NCBI RefSeq assembly: GCF_025165795.1
Contig: NZ_JAJAGO010000001.1
Coordinates: 620,001 to 684,000 of the forward strand
Direction of reading: 5' to 3'
DNA length: 64,000 nucleotides
Origin: Streptomyces gossypii
GTDB lineage: Bacteria; Actinomycetota; Actinomycetes; Streptomycetales; Streptomycetaceae
Positions 8,388 to 16,385 of the stretch are shown here, piece by piece. A model generated the notes under the pieces. The model was not told the origin of the DNA and did no database searches. It saw only the letters and a program-made list of their open reading frames with translations. The position numbers and the translations under genes are program-made. The number at the start of each line of letters is the position of its first letter. Position 1 is the first letter of the stretch.

Positions 8388-9404
8388 TCAGGGCTGGACG
8401 ACCACCCGGCCGGTGGTCACACCGTCGAACACTCGTTGCACCGCTTCCGCCGCGCTCGCCAGCGGCACCCGCTCGCTGATCAGCGGGCTGATCGCACCCT
8501 GCGCGGCCAGTTTGGCCAGCTCCTCGTGGCAGGCGTCCACCGCGGCCGGTTCCCGGCGGTTGTAGAGACCCCAGTGCAGGCCGAGGATCGTGTAGTTCTT
8601 CACCAGCGCGTGGTTGAGTCCGGGGGTGGGGACGGCGCCGCTGGCGAAGCCGACCACCACGATCCGGCCCTCGAAGGCCACGCACTTCACCGACTTGGCG
8701 TACGCGTCGCCGCCGACCGGGTCGTAGACGACGTCAGCGCCCCGCCCCTCGGTGGCCTCCTTCACCACGGCCACCAGATCGTCCGTACGCCGGTCGACGA
8801 CCAGGTCGCAGCCCAGCTCCCGGGCGGTCTCCGCCTTGGCCGCGCCACCGACGACCCCGATGACGCGGGCGCCCGCCGCCTTGCCCAGCTGGACGGCCGC
8901 GCTGCCCACTCCCCCGGCGGCGGCGTGCACCAGGAGCGTCTCGCCCGGCTGCAACCGGGCCCGCCGGTGCAGTCCGAACCAGCCGGTCTGGTAGCCGATA
9001 TGGAGCGCGGCGGCCTGCGCGTCGTCCAGCGAGGCCGGGGCGGGGCGGGCCGTATCGGCGTCGACGAGCGCGCGTTCGGCGAACCCGCCCGCGGGCAGCA
9101 CCGGCTGGGCGATCACCCGGGTGCCCACCGCCGCAACCGGCCGCGCCTGCGTGCCGGAGCCGGACTCGGCGCCGGAGCCGGGGCCTGCGGCCAGCACCTC
9201 TCCGCACACCTCCACCCCCGGGGTGAAGGGCAGCGGCGGCCGGGTCTGGTATTCGCCCCGGCAGAGCAGCGCATCGGGGAAGTTGATGTTCGCCGCGAGA
9301 ACCCGGACCAGCAGTTCGCCGGGACCCGGCTCCGGCTCGGGAGTCTCCTCCAGCCGCATCACGTCACGTGGTTCACCGTTCGTATGGACGCGCCATGCCT
9401 TCAT
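8388..9404 (-). CDS. NADPH:quinone oxidoreductase family protein (zinc-free MDR)
   Basis: 338 residues of the MDR superfamily without the structural zinc cysteines. Features are ANINFPDALLCRGEYQ near 40, GVEVCGEVLAAG, and the NADPH-binding HAAAGGVGSAAVQLGKAAGA near 155. The family reduces quinones or enoyl substrates with NADPH in the cytoplasm. GGAGG lies about six bases before the ATG. It is 55 bp downstream of the TetR gene on the same strand, so it probably belongs to the SDR-TetR-QOR operon. Confidence 0.86.
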   Translation of the reverse strand: MKAWRVHTNGEPRDVMRLEETPEPEPGPGELLVRVLAANINFPDALLCRGEYQTRPPLPFTPGVEVCGEVLAAGPGSGAESGSGTQARPVAAVGTRVIAQPVLPAGGFAERALVDADTARPAPASLDDAQAAALHIGYQTGWFGLHRRARLQPGETLLVHAAAGGVGSAAVQLGKAAGARVIGVVGGAAKAETARELGCDLVVDRRTDDLVAVVKEATEGRGADVVYDPVGGDAYAKSVKCVAFEGRIVVVGFASGAVPTPGLNHALVKNYTILGLHWGLYNRREPAAVDACHEELAKLAAQGAISPLISERVPLASAAEAVQRVFDGVTTGRVVVQP

Positions 9405-9459
9405 CGCGGGCCTCCGCCCTGTGGATTTCCGGTGTGTCGTGGCCTGGTGGCCTGGTGGC

Positions 9460-10044
9460 CTAGGGCCGCAGTGCGCGCAGCAGCAGCCCGGCCAGGTGGT
9501 CGGCGACCTGCTGCGGTGTCAGCGGACCGTCCGGGCGGTACCAGCTGCTGAGGTGGTGGACGGATCCGAAGTGGTAGTCCACCACCAGGTCGGCGGGTGT
9601 CTCGGTGCTGAACGCCCCACTGCTCTGCCCCTCTTCGATCAGCGCGCGGAACCGCTCGTGGTAGCGGCGCCGCTCCGTGCGCACCTGCTTGTGCTTCTCC
9701 GGGCTGAGCTGGTGCATTGTCCGGAAGAAGATCACGGCGTCGTCGAGGTTGTCGATGGTGGTCACGACCACGTCGGCCGCCGCGTCCCGCAGTCGGCGCT
9801 CGACGGGGGCGTCCGCGCCGGCGAAGGCGTCGAGCCGCTGCTGCTGAAGGCGCAGCAGCCGGCCGTAGATCTCGTGGAGCAGATCGTCCTTCGACCCGAA
9901 GTAGTGGTACAGCGCGCCCTTGGTGACCCCTGCCGCCTCCACTATCTCCTGCACGGAGGTGCGCTCGTACCCGCGCTCCGCGAAGAGCCGGGTGGCGGCG
10001 GCCAGCAGCCGTCGCGGTACCGGCTGGTCCGTCGACCCGGTCAA
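9460..10044 (-). CDS. TetR-family regulator of the acyl-CoA module
   Basis: 194 residues with a typical TetR helix-turn-helix (RLFAERGYERTSVQEIVEAAGVTKGALYHYFGSK) over residues 18-52, then an all-helical ligand domain. The start is TTG 10044, set by AGGAGG seven bases upstream; it overlaps the SDR stop codon by four bases, giving translational coupling. The matching palindromes at 5986 and 10867 make it the likely repressor of both the kinase-ACAD operon and its own operon. The inducer may be an acyl-CoA (inference from context). Confidence 0.85.
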   Translation of the reverse strand: MTGSTDQPVPRRLLAAATRLFAERGYERTSVQEIVEAAGVTKGALYHYFGSKDDLLHEIYGRLLRLQQQRLDAFAGADAPVERRLRDAAADVVVTTIDNLDDAVIFFRTMHQLSPEKHKQVRTERRRYHERFRALIEEGQSSGAFSTETPADLVVDYHFGSVHHLSSWYRPDGPLTPQQVADHLAGLLLRALRP

Positions 10045-10832
10045 TGTGCTGCCTCCTGCCGGAGCCGCTGACCTGCCGCGTGCTCCACCTTCTGCTGGAT
10101 CTGGTTCATGCCGGACAGCCAGCGGTCGGGGTCGGCGGCACGTGCCGCGTAGTAGCGCGCGGTCTCCGGGTGCGGCAGCACGAGGAAACGGCTCCCGGCG
10201 ATGGCGTCGAGCAGCGCGTCGGCGACCTCTTCCGGCTCGATGGCCGTGGGTGCGAGCACGAGTTCGCCGGTGGTCCCGGTGCCGCGCAGCATGTCGGTGT
10301 TGACGCCCTGCGGACAGATGGCGTGGACGTCGATTCCCCGGTGGCGGTAGGTGAGAGAGAGCCACTCGGCGAAGGACAGCGCGGCGTGCTTGGTGACGCT
10401 GTACGGCGCCGAACCGACCATCGTCAGCAGTCCGGCGGCGGACACGGTGGCGATGAAGCGCCCGCTGCCGCGCTCCAGCCATTCGGGCAGCAGTTCGTGT
10501 GCCGCCCGTACGTGAGCCTTGACGTTGACGTCCCAGGCGGCGTCCCACACTTCCTCGGGCGCCTCCGGACCTCCTTCGGGCGCGACTCCCGCGTTGGCGC
10601 AGAAGATGTCGATGCCGCCGCCCAGTGCCGCGCGCGCCGAGCCCACGACGCCGGAGGCGTCGCCCGGGACGGCGGTGCCGCCGATCTCGGCGGCGACGGC
10701 CTCGGCCCGTTCCGCGTCCAGGTCGTTGACGACGACCCGGGCTCCCTCGGCGGCGAACCGGCGGGCCAGCGCGGCTCCGATGCCCGCCCCCGCCCCCGTG
10801 ACGACAACCCGTGCTCCGCTCAGGATCTCCAC
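10041..10832 (-). CDS. Short-chain dehydrogenase/reductase
   Basis: A 263-residue classical SDR. It has TGAGAGIG (cofactor, near residue 12), the acidic NDLDAERA suggesting NAD, CANAG near 80, a catalytic Ser in VSAAG and YSVTK (Tyr/Lys) near 145. The acceptor is probably a hydroxyacyl-CoA or secondary alcohol, judged only from its linkage to acyl-CoA genes. It starts at a GTG and is the first gene of the minus-strand operon SDR-TetR-QOR. Confidence 0.86.
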   Translation of the reverse strand: MEILSGARVVVTGAGAGIGAALARRFAAEGARVVVNDLDAERAEAVAAEIGGTAVPGDASGVVGSARAALGGGIDIFCANAGVAPEGGPEAPEEVWDAAWDVNVKAHVRAAHELLPEWLERGSGRFIATVSAAGLLTMVGSAPYSVTKHAALSFAEWLSLTYRHRGIDVHAICPQGVNTDMLRGTGTTGELVLAPTAIEPEEVADALLDAIAGSRFLVLPHPETARYYAARAADPDRWLSGMNQIQQKVEHAAGQRLRQEAAH

Positions 10833-10866
10833 GTACGCCCGCCCTTCACTGTCGGCCCCGCGGCAG

Positions 10867-10882
10867 ACTAACCGGTCGGTAT
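10867..10882. promoter_or_regulatory. Second copy of the ATACCGACC operator-like site
   Basis: On the minus strand this reads ATACCGACCGGTTAGT and lies 35 bp upstream of the SDR start. Twelve of 16 bases match the site at 5986. Its core ACCGACCGGT is itself close to palindromic. Candidate autoregulatory operator of the TetR gene in this operon. Confidence 0.55.
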
Positions 10883-11059
10883 GTCATGGGGAAAGAGTCT
10901 TCGTGGCTTCGACCGGGAACGGGTGACCCACATGTTCCGTTATTCAGGTTGGGGCAACTCGCCCTCTGCAAGAAGCGGACTCCCCGAGAGGGATCCGATC
11001 CCGTCGCGGGTGCGTCACACCTTCGACGAATCGGCTCCTCTCTGTCGGAGGTGGGAAGA

Positions 11060-11527
11060 TTGGCCGGTTTCAGAGCGCTCGCCGAGCAGGTTCGCGATGG
11101 GAGCAGGACGCCCTCGCAGCGGCGCCAGGCGTTGCGCAAGTGTCTGGAGCGCTTCGCTCCGTACGGACATCGCGCTACCTGGCACCACCTGTGCACCAGC
11201 GCGGGCTTCTCCCCGGAGGAGCGCGAGCCGGATCCGGCACTGCTGGTTGCTGCCCTGGAGGAGCTGGAAGAGGCCCGCTCTGTGTGGCTGGCCTACGAAT
11301 CGGAGGTCGCCGCCCGGCGCAGACGGGAGAAGCACGACGGCATCAGACAGCCGACCGCACTCGACGGCTGGCACCGTCTGGTCTGGGGCGGAAGATCCCT
11401 GTTGCCGTGTGACGATCCGACCGCCCCGCCGGACACCCGGCTCGCGGTGGTCCTGCGCCGCCTGATCGCCGCCATGGAGAACGCCGCGCGGCCCGACTAC
11501 CGCAGCATGGCCCCCACACCTGGCTGA
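11060..11527 (+). CDS. Conserved-looking hypothetical protein, function unknown
   Basis: I do not recognise this gene. Codon use looks coding to 11527. The 155-residue product is charged and mostly helical, rich in Arg/Glu (RRQALRKCLERFAPYGHRAT near 20; LEELEEARSVWLAYESEVAA near 65), soluble, and without a signal peptide. TTG 11060 is chosen because GGAGG sits eight bases upstream; the open frame extends further 5', so the start is uncertain. It has its own promoter space and no obvious partner. Confidence 0.55.
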   Translation: MAGFRALAEQVRDGSRTPSQRRQALRKCLERFAPYGHRATWHHLCTSAGFSPEEREPDPALLVAALEELEEARSVWLAYESEVAARRRREKHDGIRQPTALDGWHRLVWGGRSLLPCDDPTAPPDTRLAVVLRRLIAAMENAARPDYRSMAPTPG

Positions 11528-11544
11528 CCCTGGCAGACCTCCTT

Positions 11545-11606
11545 CGCCGACCTGACCCCTCGGCCGAGCTCTCCGAGCCACTCCGCCGACCTGACCCCTC
11601 GGCCGA
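11545..11606. repeat. 23-bp perfect direct repeat, two copies
   Basis: CGCCGACCTGACCCC plus TCGGCCGA occurs at 11545-11567 and again at 11584-11606, 39 bp apart start to start. It lies in the non-coding space just after the hypothetical gene. No function is evident. Confidence 0.7.
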
Positions 11607-11648
11607 ACCCCTCCACGCCCCCGCTTCACACCGTCGCGCCACCGGCCG

Positions 11649-11691
11649 TTGACAGGCCGTGCGCACCCCCGCATGCTGAGCGAGCGCTTAG
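11649..11691 (+). promoter_or_regulatory. Promoter of the MaoC gene with overlapping TetR operator
   Basis: A TTGACA -35 box at 11649-11654 is followed after 17 bp by CATGCT at 11672-11677. The palindrome CTGAGCGAGCGCTTAG at 11676-11691 overlaps the -10 end. The same palindrome with two changes recurs at 12919-12934 upstream of the convergent TetR gene, so that regulator probably represses this promoter. Confidence 0.6.
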
Positions 11692-11782
11692 GGCGTGTGC
11701 ATCCCACACCCCCGCAGCGCGTCGGCCACGCGCGCGTGGCCGGCAACGAATGCCGGTTGTGCGTGCGTGGGAGGTAGTACGG

Positions 11783-12244
11783 ATGGCGGAGCCCCGGGTT
11801 TTCACCTCGGCTGACGAATTGCGGGCAGCGGTCGGCGAGGAGCTGGGCACCAGCGACTGGCTGGAGATCGACCAGCGGCGCATCGATCTGTTCGCCGAGG
11901 CGACGGGTGACCACCAGTGGATCCATGTGGACCCCGAGCGCGCGCGCAGTGGTCCCTTCGGCTCGACCATCGCGCACGGTTATCTGACGCTCTCCCTGCT
12001 CCCCGCCCTCGTGCCGCAGATATTCCACGTCGAGGGTTTGCGGATGGGCGTGAACTACGGGGTGAACAAGGTGCGCTTTCCCGCACCCGTGCCCGTCGGC
12101 TCCCGGCTGCGGGCGCACGCACGCCTCGCCGACGTCCACGAGGCCGGAGAGGGAGTGCAGGTGACGGCGCAGGTGACGGTGGAACGCGAGGGCGGCGAGA
12201 AGCCGGTGTGCGTCGCGGAGACGGTCAGCCGCTACTTCTGGTAG
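11783..12244 (+). CDS. MaoC-like (R)-specific enoyl-CoA hydratase
   Basis: 153 residues, one hot-dog domain. The hydratase-2 motif is clear as FAEATGDHQWIHVDPERA, with catalytic Asp and His near residues 42 and 47, followed by FGSTIAHGYLTLSLLP. It hydrates trans-2-enoyl-CoA to the (R)-3-hydroxyacyl-CoA in lipid metabolism. ATG 11783 has GGGAGG eight bases upstream, which decides against the in-frame ATG at 11750. The last 20 bp overlap the 3' end of a convergent TetR gene. Confidence 0.87.
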   Translation: MAEPRVFTSADELRAAVGEELGTSDWLEIDQRRIDLFAEATGDHQWIHVDPERARSGPFGSTIAHGYLTLSLLPALVPQIFHVEGLRMGVNYGVNKVRFPAPVPVGSRLRAHARLADVHEAGEGVQVTAQVTVEREGGEKPVCVAETVSRYFW

Positions 12245-12845
12245 GTCCGGCGCCGACCATGCGCAGCGCGAGGCCCGCGTAGAGCGTGCCGATCTCCTCC
12301 GGGGTGCGCGGCCCGCCGGTGCGGAACCAGCGGGCGACGTCGACACACAGCGAGAGCACCGCCAGGGCGGTGCCGCGCAGGTCCTCGACGGTGAACTCGC
12401 CGTCCGCGACGCCGTCGGCCAGCACCCCGCGCAGGATCTCCTCGGTCCGCCGCCGCATCCCGACGATCTCGGCGTAGTGCTCCGTGCCGAGTGCCGTCAG
12501 CTCGTACTGCACCACCCGTGCGGTGGTGTGGTGCTCGGCGTGCCAGCGGACGAAGGCACGTACGGCGGTGCTGAGCCGTTCGGCCGCGCTGCCGCCGCCC
12601 TCGGCTGCGGCGCTGAGAATCCGCACCGCCCGCTCGTGCCCGACGCGGCTGATCTGGTAGAGCAGCTCTTCCTTCGTCCGGTAGTGGATATAGAGCGCGG
12701 CCGGGCTCATGCCGGCGCGGCCCGCGATGTCCCGGGTGGTGGTGGCGTGGAAGCCGCGCTCGGCGAACGCCTCGACGGCGCCCAGCAACAGCCGCCGCGC
12801 GGCGTCCGGGGTGACCCCGCCGAACTCCTCCGCTGCCTCGCCCAC
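12225..12845 (-). CDS. TetR-family regulator paired with the MaoC gene
   Basis: 206 residues starting at GTG. The N-terminal helix-turn-helix is AFAERGFHATTTRDIAGRAGMSPAALYIHYRTKEEL at about residues 26-61, followed by a helical ligand domain with HAEHHTTARVVQYE typical of fatty-acid-linked TetR proteins. Palindromes CTGAGC-N4-GCTTAG lie upstream of both this gene and the convergent MaoC gene. Autoregulation and control of the hydratase are therefore likely; the ligand would be an acyl-CoA by analogy. Confidence 0.85.
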   Translation of the reverse strand: MGEAAEEFGGVTPDAARRLLLGAVEAFAERGFHATTTRDIAGRAGMSPAALYIHYRTKEELLYQISRVGHERAVRILSAAAEGGGSAAERLSTAVRAFVRWHAEHHTTARVVQYELTALGTEHYAEIVGMRRRTEEILRGVLADGVADGEFTVEDLRGTALAVLSLCVDVARWFRTGGPRTPEEIGTLYAGLALRMVGAGPTRSSG

Positions 12846-12918
12846 CGTCTCCGCCCTCTCGCTCGCCGCGCGGCACCGGCAGTGCCTCCCTCACGGGGCG
12901 ATTACCATACAACGCCCA

Positions 12919-12934
12919 CTGAGCAGACGCTTAG
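12919..12934. promoter_or_regulatory. TetR operator upstream of the 12845 regulator
   Basis: CTGAGCAGACGCTTAG, 14 of 16 identical to the palindrome at 11676-11691. It lies 74 bp upstream of the TetR start. Confidence 0.6.
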
Positions 12935-13002
12935 GCTCTGCCACCGAACACCCGGTCATCGAACACTCATACGGCCGAACAGGCGCGCTCTACGATGTGC
13001 GC

Positions 13003-13641
13003 ATGGCCCGACCCCGCAAGCCCCTGCTCAGCCGCGAGCGGATCGTCGGCTGCGCGCTCTCCCTCGTGGACGCGGAGGGTCTGGAGGCGGTGTCCACCCG
13101 GCGGCTCGCCGCCGAACTCGGGGTGAGCGGCCCCTCCCTCTACAACCACTTCCGCACCAAGCACGAGATTCTGGACGCCGTCGCCGACACCGTGTGCGCA
13201 CAGGTCGACGTGGAGATGTTCGAGGACGGCACCGAGTGGCACGAGGCGCTCCTGAGCTGGGCGCGTTCGTACCGCGCGGCGCTCACCGAGCACCCGAACA
13301 TCGTGCCGTTCCTTGCCCAGGGCCCGGGCCGCCGCCCGAGCCAGCTGCGGATGGCGGACGCGGTGTTCGGCGGCATGACCGGCGCGGGCTGGTCACGCGC
13401 CGAGGCCACCCGTATCGGCGCGCTCATGCGCTACTTCGTGGCCGGGTCGGCGCTCGGCTCGTTCGCCAGGGGCTTCGTGGACGACGCGGCGGTGTACGCC
13501 GCCGACTATCCGCATCTGGACCAGGCTCATCTGCTCGCCGAGCATCAGCAGCGGGTGGACGAGGGCGCGTTCGAGACGGGACTGCGCGCCCTGATCGACG
13601 GCCTGTCCCTCCGCCGCCGAAGTGACCGCCGCCCGGACTGA
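13003..13641 (+). CDS. TetR-family regulator (TetR_C tetracycline-repressor-like C-terminus)
   Basis: 212 residues. Helix-turn-helix LVDAEGLEAVSTRRLAAELGVSGPSLYNHFRTKHEI lies at about residues 20-55. The C-terminal part (SWARSYRAALTEHPNIVPFLA, MRYFVAGSALGSFARGF) is of the longer TetR_C class. A TACGAT -10 hexamer at 12991-12996 ends six bases before the ATG and no ribosome binding site is present, so the mRNA is probably leaderless. Target unknown; it converges on the alcohol/aldehyde dehydrogenase genes. Confidence 0.84.
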   Translation: MARPRKPLLSRERIVGCALSLVDAEGLEAVSTRRLAAELGVSGPSLYNHFRTKHEILDAVADTVCAQVDVEMFEDGTEWHEALLSWARSYRAALTEHPNIVPFLAQGPGRRPSQLRMADAVFGGMTGAGWSRAEATRIGALMRYFVAGSALGSFARGFVDDAAVYAADYPHLDQAHLLAEHQQRVDEGAFETGLRALIDGLSLRRRSDRRPD

Positions 13642-13675
13642 CCGCCGCCCGGACGGACATCCCGCGCCAACGAGC

Positions 13676-14761
13676 CTACTCGAAGACCACCAGCGCGCGC
13701 CCTCCCCGCCCCTCCGCCATCGCCGCGAACGCCGCCGGGATGCCGTCCAGCCCGATCCGGTCGGTGACCAGCGCGCCCAGATCCAGCCGCCCCCGCCGCA
13801 CATGCTCGGCGAGCACCGGCAGATCGCGGGCCGGATCGCAGTTGCCGTAGACGCAGCCGGAGAGGGTGCGGGCGAAGTGGAAGACCTCCAGCGCCGAGAA
13901 GGAGATCTGGTCGTCCTTGCCGCCGATGCCGACCACCGTCGTACGGCCGCCGCGCCGGGTGGAGCTCCAGGCGGTACGGATCGCCGTGCCGCGTCCGGCG
14001 CACTCGATGGCGACGTCCGCCCCGTGCCCGCCGGTCAGAGCGCGGATCTCCTTGGCCGTGGTGCCGGAGGCGAGAACGTAGTCGGTGGCGCCGGCCGCAC
14101 GCGCCAACTCCTCCTTGCCCGTGGTGACGTCCACCGCGATGATGCGTCCCGCCCCCGCGATGCGAGCGGACTGCAGGGTCGCCAGGCCCACCCCGCCGAC
14201 TCCGAAGACGGCCACCGACTCCCCCGCCCGGACACGGGCGCTGTGGTGCACCGCGCCGTAGCCGGTGAGGGCGGCGCAGCCGAGCAGCGCGGCGTCGGCC
14301 AGCGGCACCCCGTCGGGCACCGGCAGCACCGCATGTGCGGGGACGACGGTCTCCTCCGCGAACGCGGCGACGCTCAGCCCGGGGTAGAGATCCGTGCCGT
14401 CGGCCGTACGGGCATGGGGCGTCGTCGTCGCGGCGTTCGCGTGCTGGCACAGCCAGGGCTCGGAGAGCCGGGCGCAGAAGTGGCAGCTTCCGCAGGAGGG
14501 CGCCCAGTTGAGCACCACCCGGTCGCCCGGCGCGGTCGAGGTGACCCCGTCGCCCACCGCGACGACCGTGCCCGCGCCCTCGTGGCCGAGCACGGCGGGG
14601 ACGGGCTGCCGGAGAGTCCCGTTGGAGAGCGAGAGATCGGAGTGGCAGACCCCGGCGGCGGCGAGGCGGACGCGTACCCGGCCGGGGCCCGGCTCAGGCA
14701 GTTCGATGGCGGCCAGCTCCAGGGGAGCTCCGACGGCGGGCAGTACGGCGGCGCGGATCAT
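13676..14761 (-). CDS. Zinc-dependent alcohol dehydrogenase
   Basis: 361 residues, MDR family. Catalytic zinc ligands are in GVCHSD (about 37) and GHE (about 60). The structural zinc segment CGSCHFCARLSEPWLC is present near 90. The Rossmann motif GVGGVG lies near 185 followed by AVDV, which favours NAD. The start ATG 14761 has GAGGAG six bases upstream. It sits 60 bp downstream of an aldehyde dehydrogenase gene on the same strand, so the pair could oxidise an alcohol through its aldehyde to the acid. Confidence 0.88.
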   Translation of the reverse strand: MIRAAVLPAVGAPLELAAIELPEPGPGRVRVRLAAAGVCHSDLSLSNGTLRQPVPAVLGHEGAGTVVAVGDGVTSTAPGDRVVLNWAPSCGSCHFCARLSEPWLCQHANAATTTPHARTADGTDLYPGLSVAAFAEETVVPAHAVLPVPDGVPLADAALLGCAALTGYGAVHHSARVRAGESVAVFGVGGVGLATLQSARIAGAGRIIAVDVTTGKEELARAAGATDYVLASGTTAKEIRALTGGHGADVAIECAGRGTAIRTAWSSTRRGGRTTVVGIGGKDDQISFSALEVFHFARTLSGCVYGNCDPARDLPVLAEHVRRGRLDLGALVTDRIGLDGIPAAFAAMAEGRGGRALVVFE

Positions 14762-14821
14762 GCGTGGCTCCTCGGAAGCTGTTGTCCTACCTCGGCCTGA
14801 TTCCAACCCGGGTAGGGCAAC

Positions 14822-16240
14822 TCAGAACTGCAGCGACTTGGTCTGGAGGTACTCGGCCAGGCCGTGTGCGCCCAGCTCTCTGCCGACGCCGGAGCGCTTG
14901 TAACCGCCGAAGGGGGCGCGGGGGTTGAAGCGGCCTCCGTTGATGTCGACCTGCCCGGTATCGAGTCGGCGGGCGAAGGCGACAGCCTCCTCCTCGTCCC
15001 GCGACCAGACGGCGCCCGCGAGGCCGTAGACGGTGCCGTTGGCGATGCGGAGGGCGTCCTCGGTGTCCTGGTACTTCAGGATCGTCAGGACCGGGCCGAA
15101 GATCTCCTCCTGGGCGAGGATCATCTCCGGGGTGACGTCGGCGAAGACGGTCGGCTGTACGTACCAGCCGCGCTCACACCCCTCGGGCGCGCCGGCACCG
15201 CCCGCGACGAGCCGCGCGCCCTCCCGCACTCCCTGGGCGATGTAGCCGGTCACCCGCTCGCGTTGAGCGGCGCTGACGACCGGGCCCATCCGTACGGAGT
15301 CGTCCAGCGGATCGCCGGGGCGGTACTTGGCGGCGGCCTCCGCCGCCAGGGCCACAGCCTCTTCGTAGCGTTCGGCGTCGACCAGCATCCGGGTCCAGGC
15401 GCTGCATGTCTGACCGGAGTTGGACATGACGTTGGCGACACCGACCTTGACGGCCCTGACCAGGTCGGCGCCGGGCAGGATGACGTTCGCGGACTTGCCG
15501 CCCAGCTCGAGTGCCACCCGCTTCACCGCGCCGCCCGCGAGGGCGCCGACCCGGCGGCCGACCGCGGTGGAGCCGGTGAAGGAGACAAGATCCACCTCCT
15601 CGTGCTCGGCCAGCGCCTGTCCGGCCACCGGGCCGAGTCCGGTGACGAGGTTGAACACGCCTGCGGGCAGGCCCGCCTCATGGACGGCCTCCGCGAAGAG
15701 CTGGGCGATGAGCGGGGTGTCCTCGGCGGGTTTGAGTACGACCGTGCACCCGGCGGCGAGAGCGGGTGCGACCTTGGCCACGATCTGGTGCAGCGGGTAG
15801 TTCCAGGGGGTGATGGCGCCGACCACTCCGACGGGCTCGTGCAGGACGCGCGAGTTCCCCGTCGTCTCCTCGAAGGCGTACTCAGCGGCGAGTTCGGCAT
15901 AGCCGGCGGCCACCGCGAGAGGCACGCCGGCGTGCACGGCATGGGAGAAGGCGAGCGGGGAGCCCAGTTCGGCGGTGACGGTGCGGGCGATCTCGTCGCG
16001 CCGGGCGGCCAGCACGTCCCGCAGTGCGGCGATGCGGGCGGCGCGTGCCGCCGGTGGCGCGGCGGCCCAGCCGGGGAGCGCGGCGCGGGCGGCCCGTACG
16101 GCGGCGTCCACGTCCTGGGCGCCGCCGGACGGGACGGCGCCGAGCACCGTCTCGTCGGCCGGGTTGACGACCTCGATCATGCCGGTGCACGCGGCGGGCC
16201 GCCACGCGCCGTCGATGTACATACCGTCGTGTGGCTGCAT
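14822..16240 (-). CDS. NAD(P)-dependent aldehyde dehydrogenase
   Basis: 472 residues, standard ALDH length. It shows TPWNYPLHQIVAKVAPALAAG near 140, the catalytic Glu in LELGGKSAN near 245 and the catalytic Cys in NSGQTCSAWTRM near 278. It also has EEIFGPVLTILKY and the C-terminal NPRAPFGGYKRSGVGRE. It oxidises an aldehyde to its acid in the cytoplasm. No ribosome binding site precedes ATG 16240; a well-formed promoter ends six bases upstream, so translation is probably leaderless. The promoter is covered by a palindrome, indicating repression. Confidence 0.9.
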   Translation of the reverse strand: MQPHDGMYIDGAWRPAACTGMIEVVNPADETVLGAVPSGGAQDVDAAVRAARAALPGWAAAPPAARAARIAALRDVLAARRDEIARTVTAELGSPLAFSHAVHAGVPLAVAAGYAELAAEYAFEETTGNSRVLHEPVGVVGAITPWNYPLHQIVAKVAPALAAGCTVVLKPAEDTPLIAQLFAEAVHEAGLPAGVFNLVTGLGPVAGQALAEHEEVDLVSFTGSTAVGRRVGALAGGAVKRVALELGGKSANVILPGADLVRAVKVGVANVMSNSGQTCSAWTRMLVDAERYEEAVALAAEAAAKYRPGDPLDDSVRMGPVVSAAQRERVTGYIAQGVREGARLVAGGAGAPEGCERGWYVQPTVFADVTPEMILAQEEIFGPVLTILKYQDTEDALRIANGTVYGLAGAVWSRDEEEAVAFARRLDTGQVDINGGRFNPRAPFGGYKRSGVGRELGAHGLAEYLQTKSLQF

Positions 16241-16245
16241 GCGCC

Positions 16246-16275
16246 CAAACTAACGGCGCTAGTTTGAGCTGTCAG
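16246..16275 (-). promoter_or_regulatory. Leaderless promoter covered by a palindromic operator
   Basis: On the minus strand CTGACA (16275-16270), a 17-bp spacer and TAGTTT (16252-16247) are followed by six bases and the ATG. CAAACTA at 16246-16252 is the exact inverse of TAGTTTG at 16260-16266, so a TetR-type dyad covers the spacer and -10 box. Confidence 0.65.
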
Positions 16276-16324
16276 CAGCCTGTCGCGTGCGCTGGGTCAC
16301 TCACCGGCCGTGGGCCGGACCCTG

Positions 16325-16385
16325 GGGCGTGTTTGAGAAGTAGCGCCGGACCCCGCGAGACAGGCGGGACTTCTCCAACACGCCC
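16325..16385. repeat. Long imperfect extragenic palindrome touching the stop codon of the upstream ALDH
   Basis: GGGCGTGTTTGAGAAGT at 16325-16341 pairs with the 17-base arm at 16369-16385 with one mismatch. The 27-bp spacer can form a further GC-rich stem. The right arm ends in the first base of the stop triplet of the aldehyde dehydrogenase read from 17872. It could act as that gene's terminator or be a mobile extragenic palindrome; no T-run follows. Confidence 0.6.

Noticed and set aside
9438..9462. Tandem CCTGGTGGC-like triplet near the TetR stop codon
   Set aside because: Short and imperfect; consistent with chance in GC-rich sequence.
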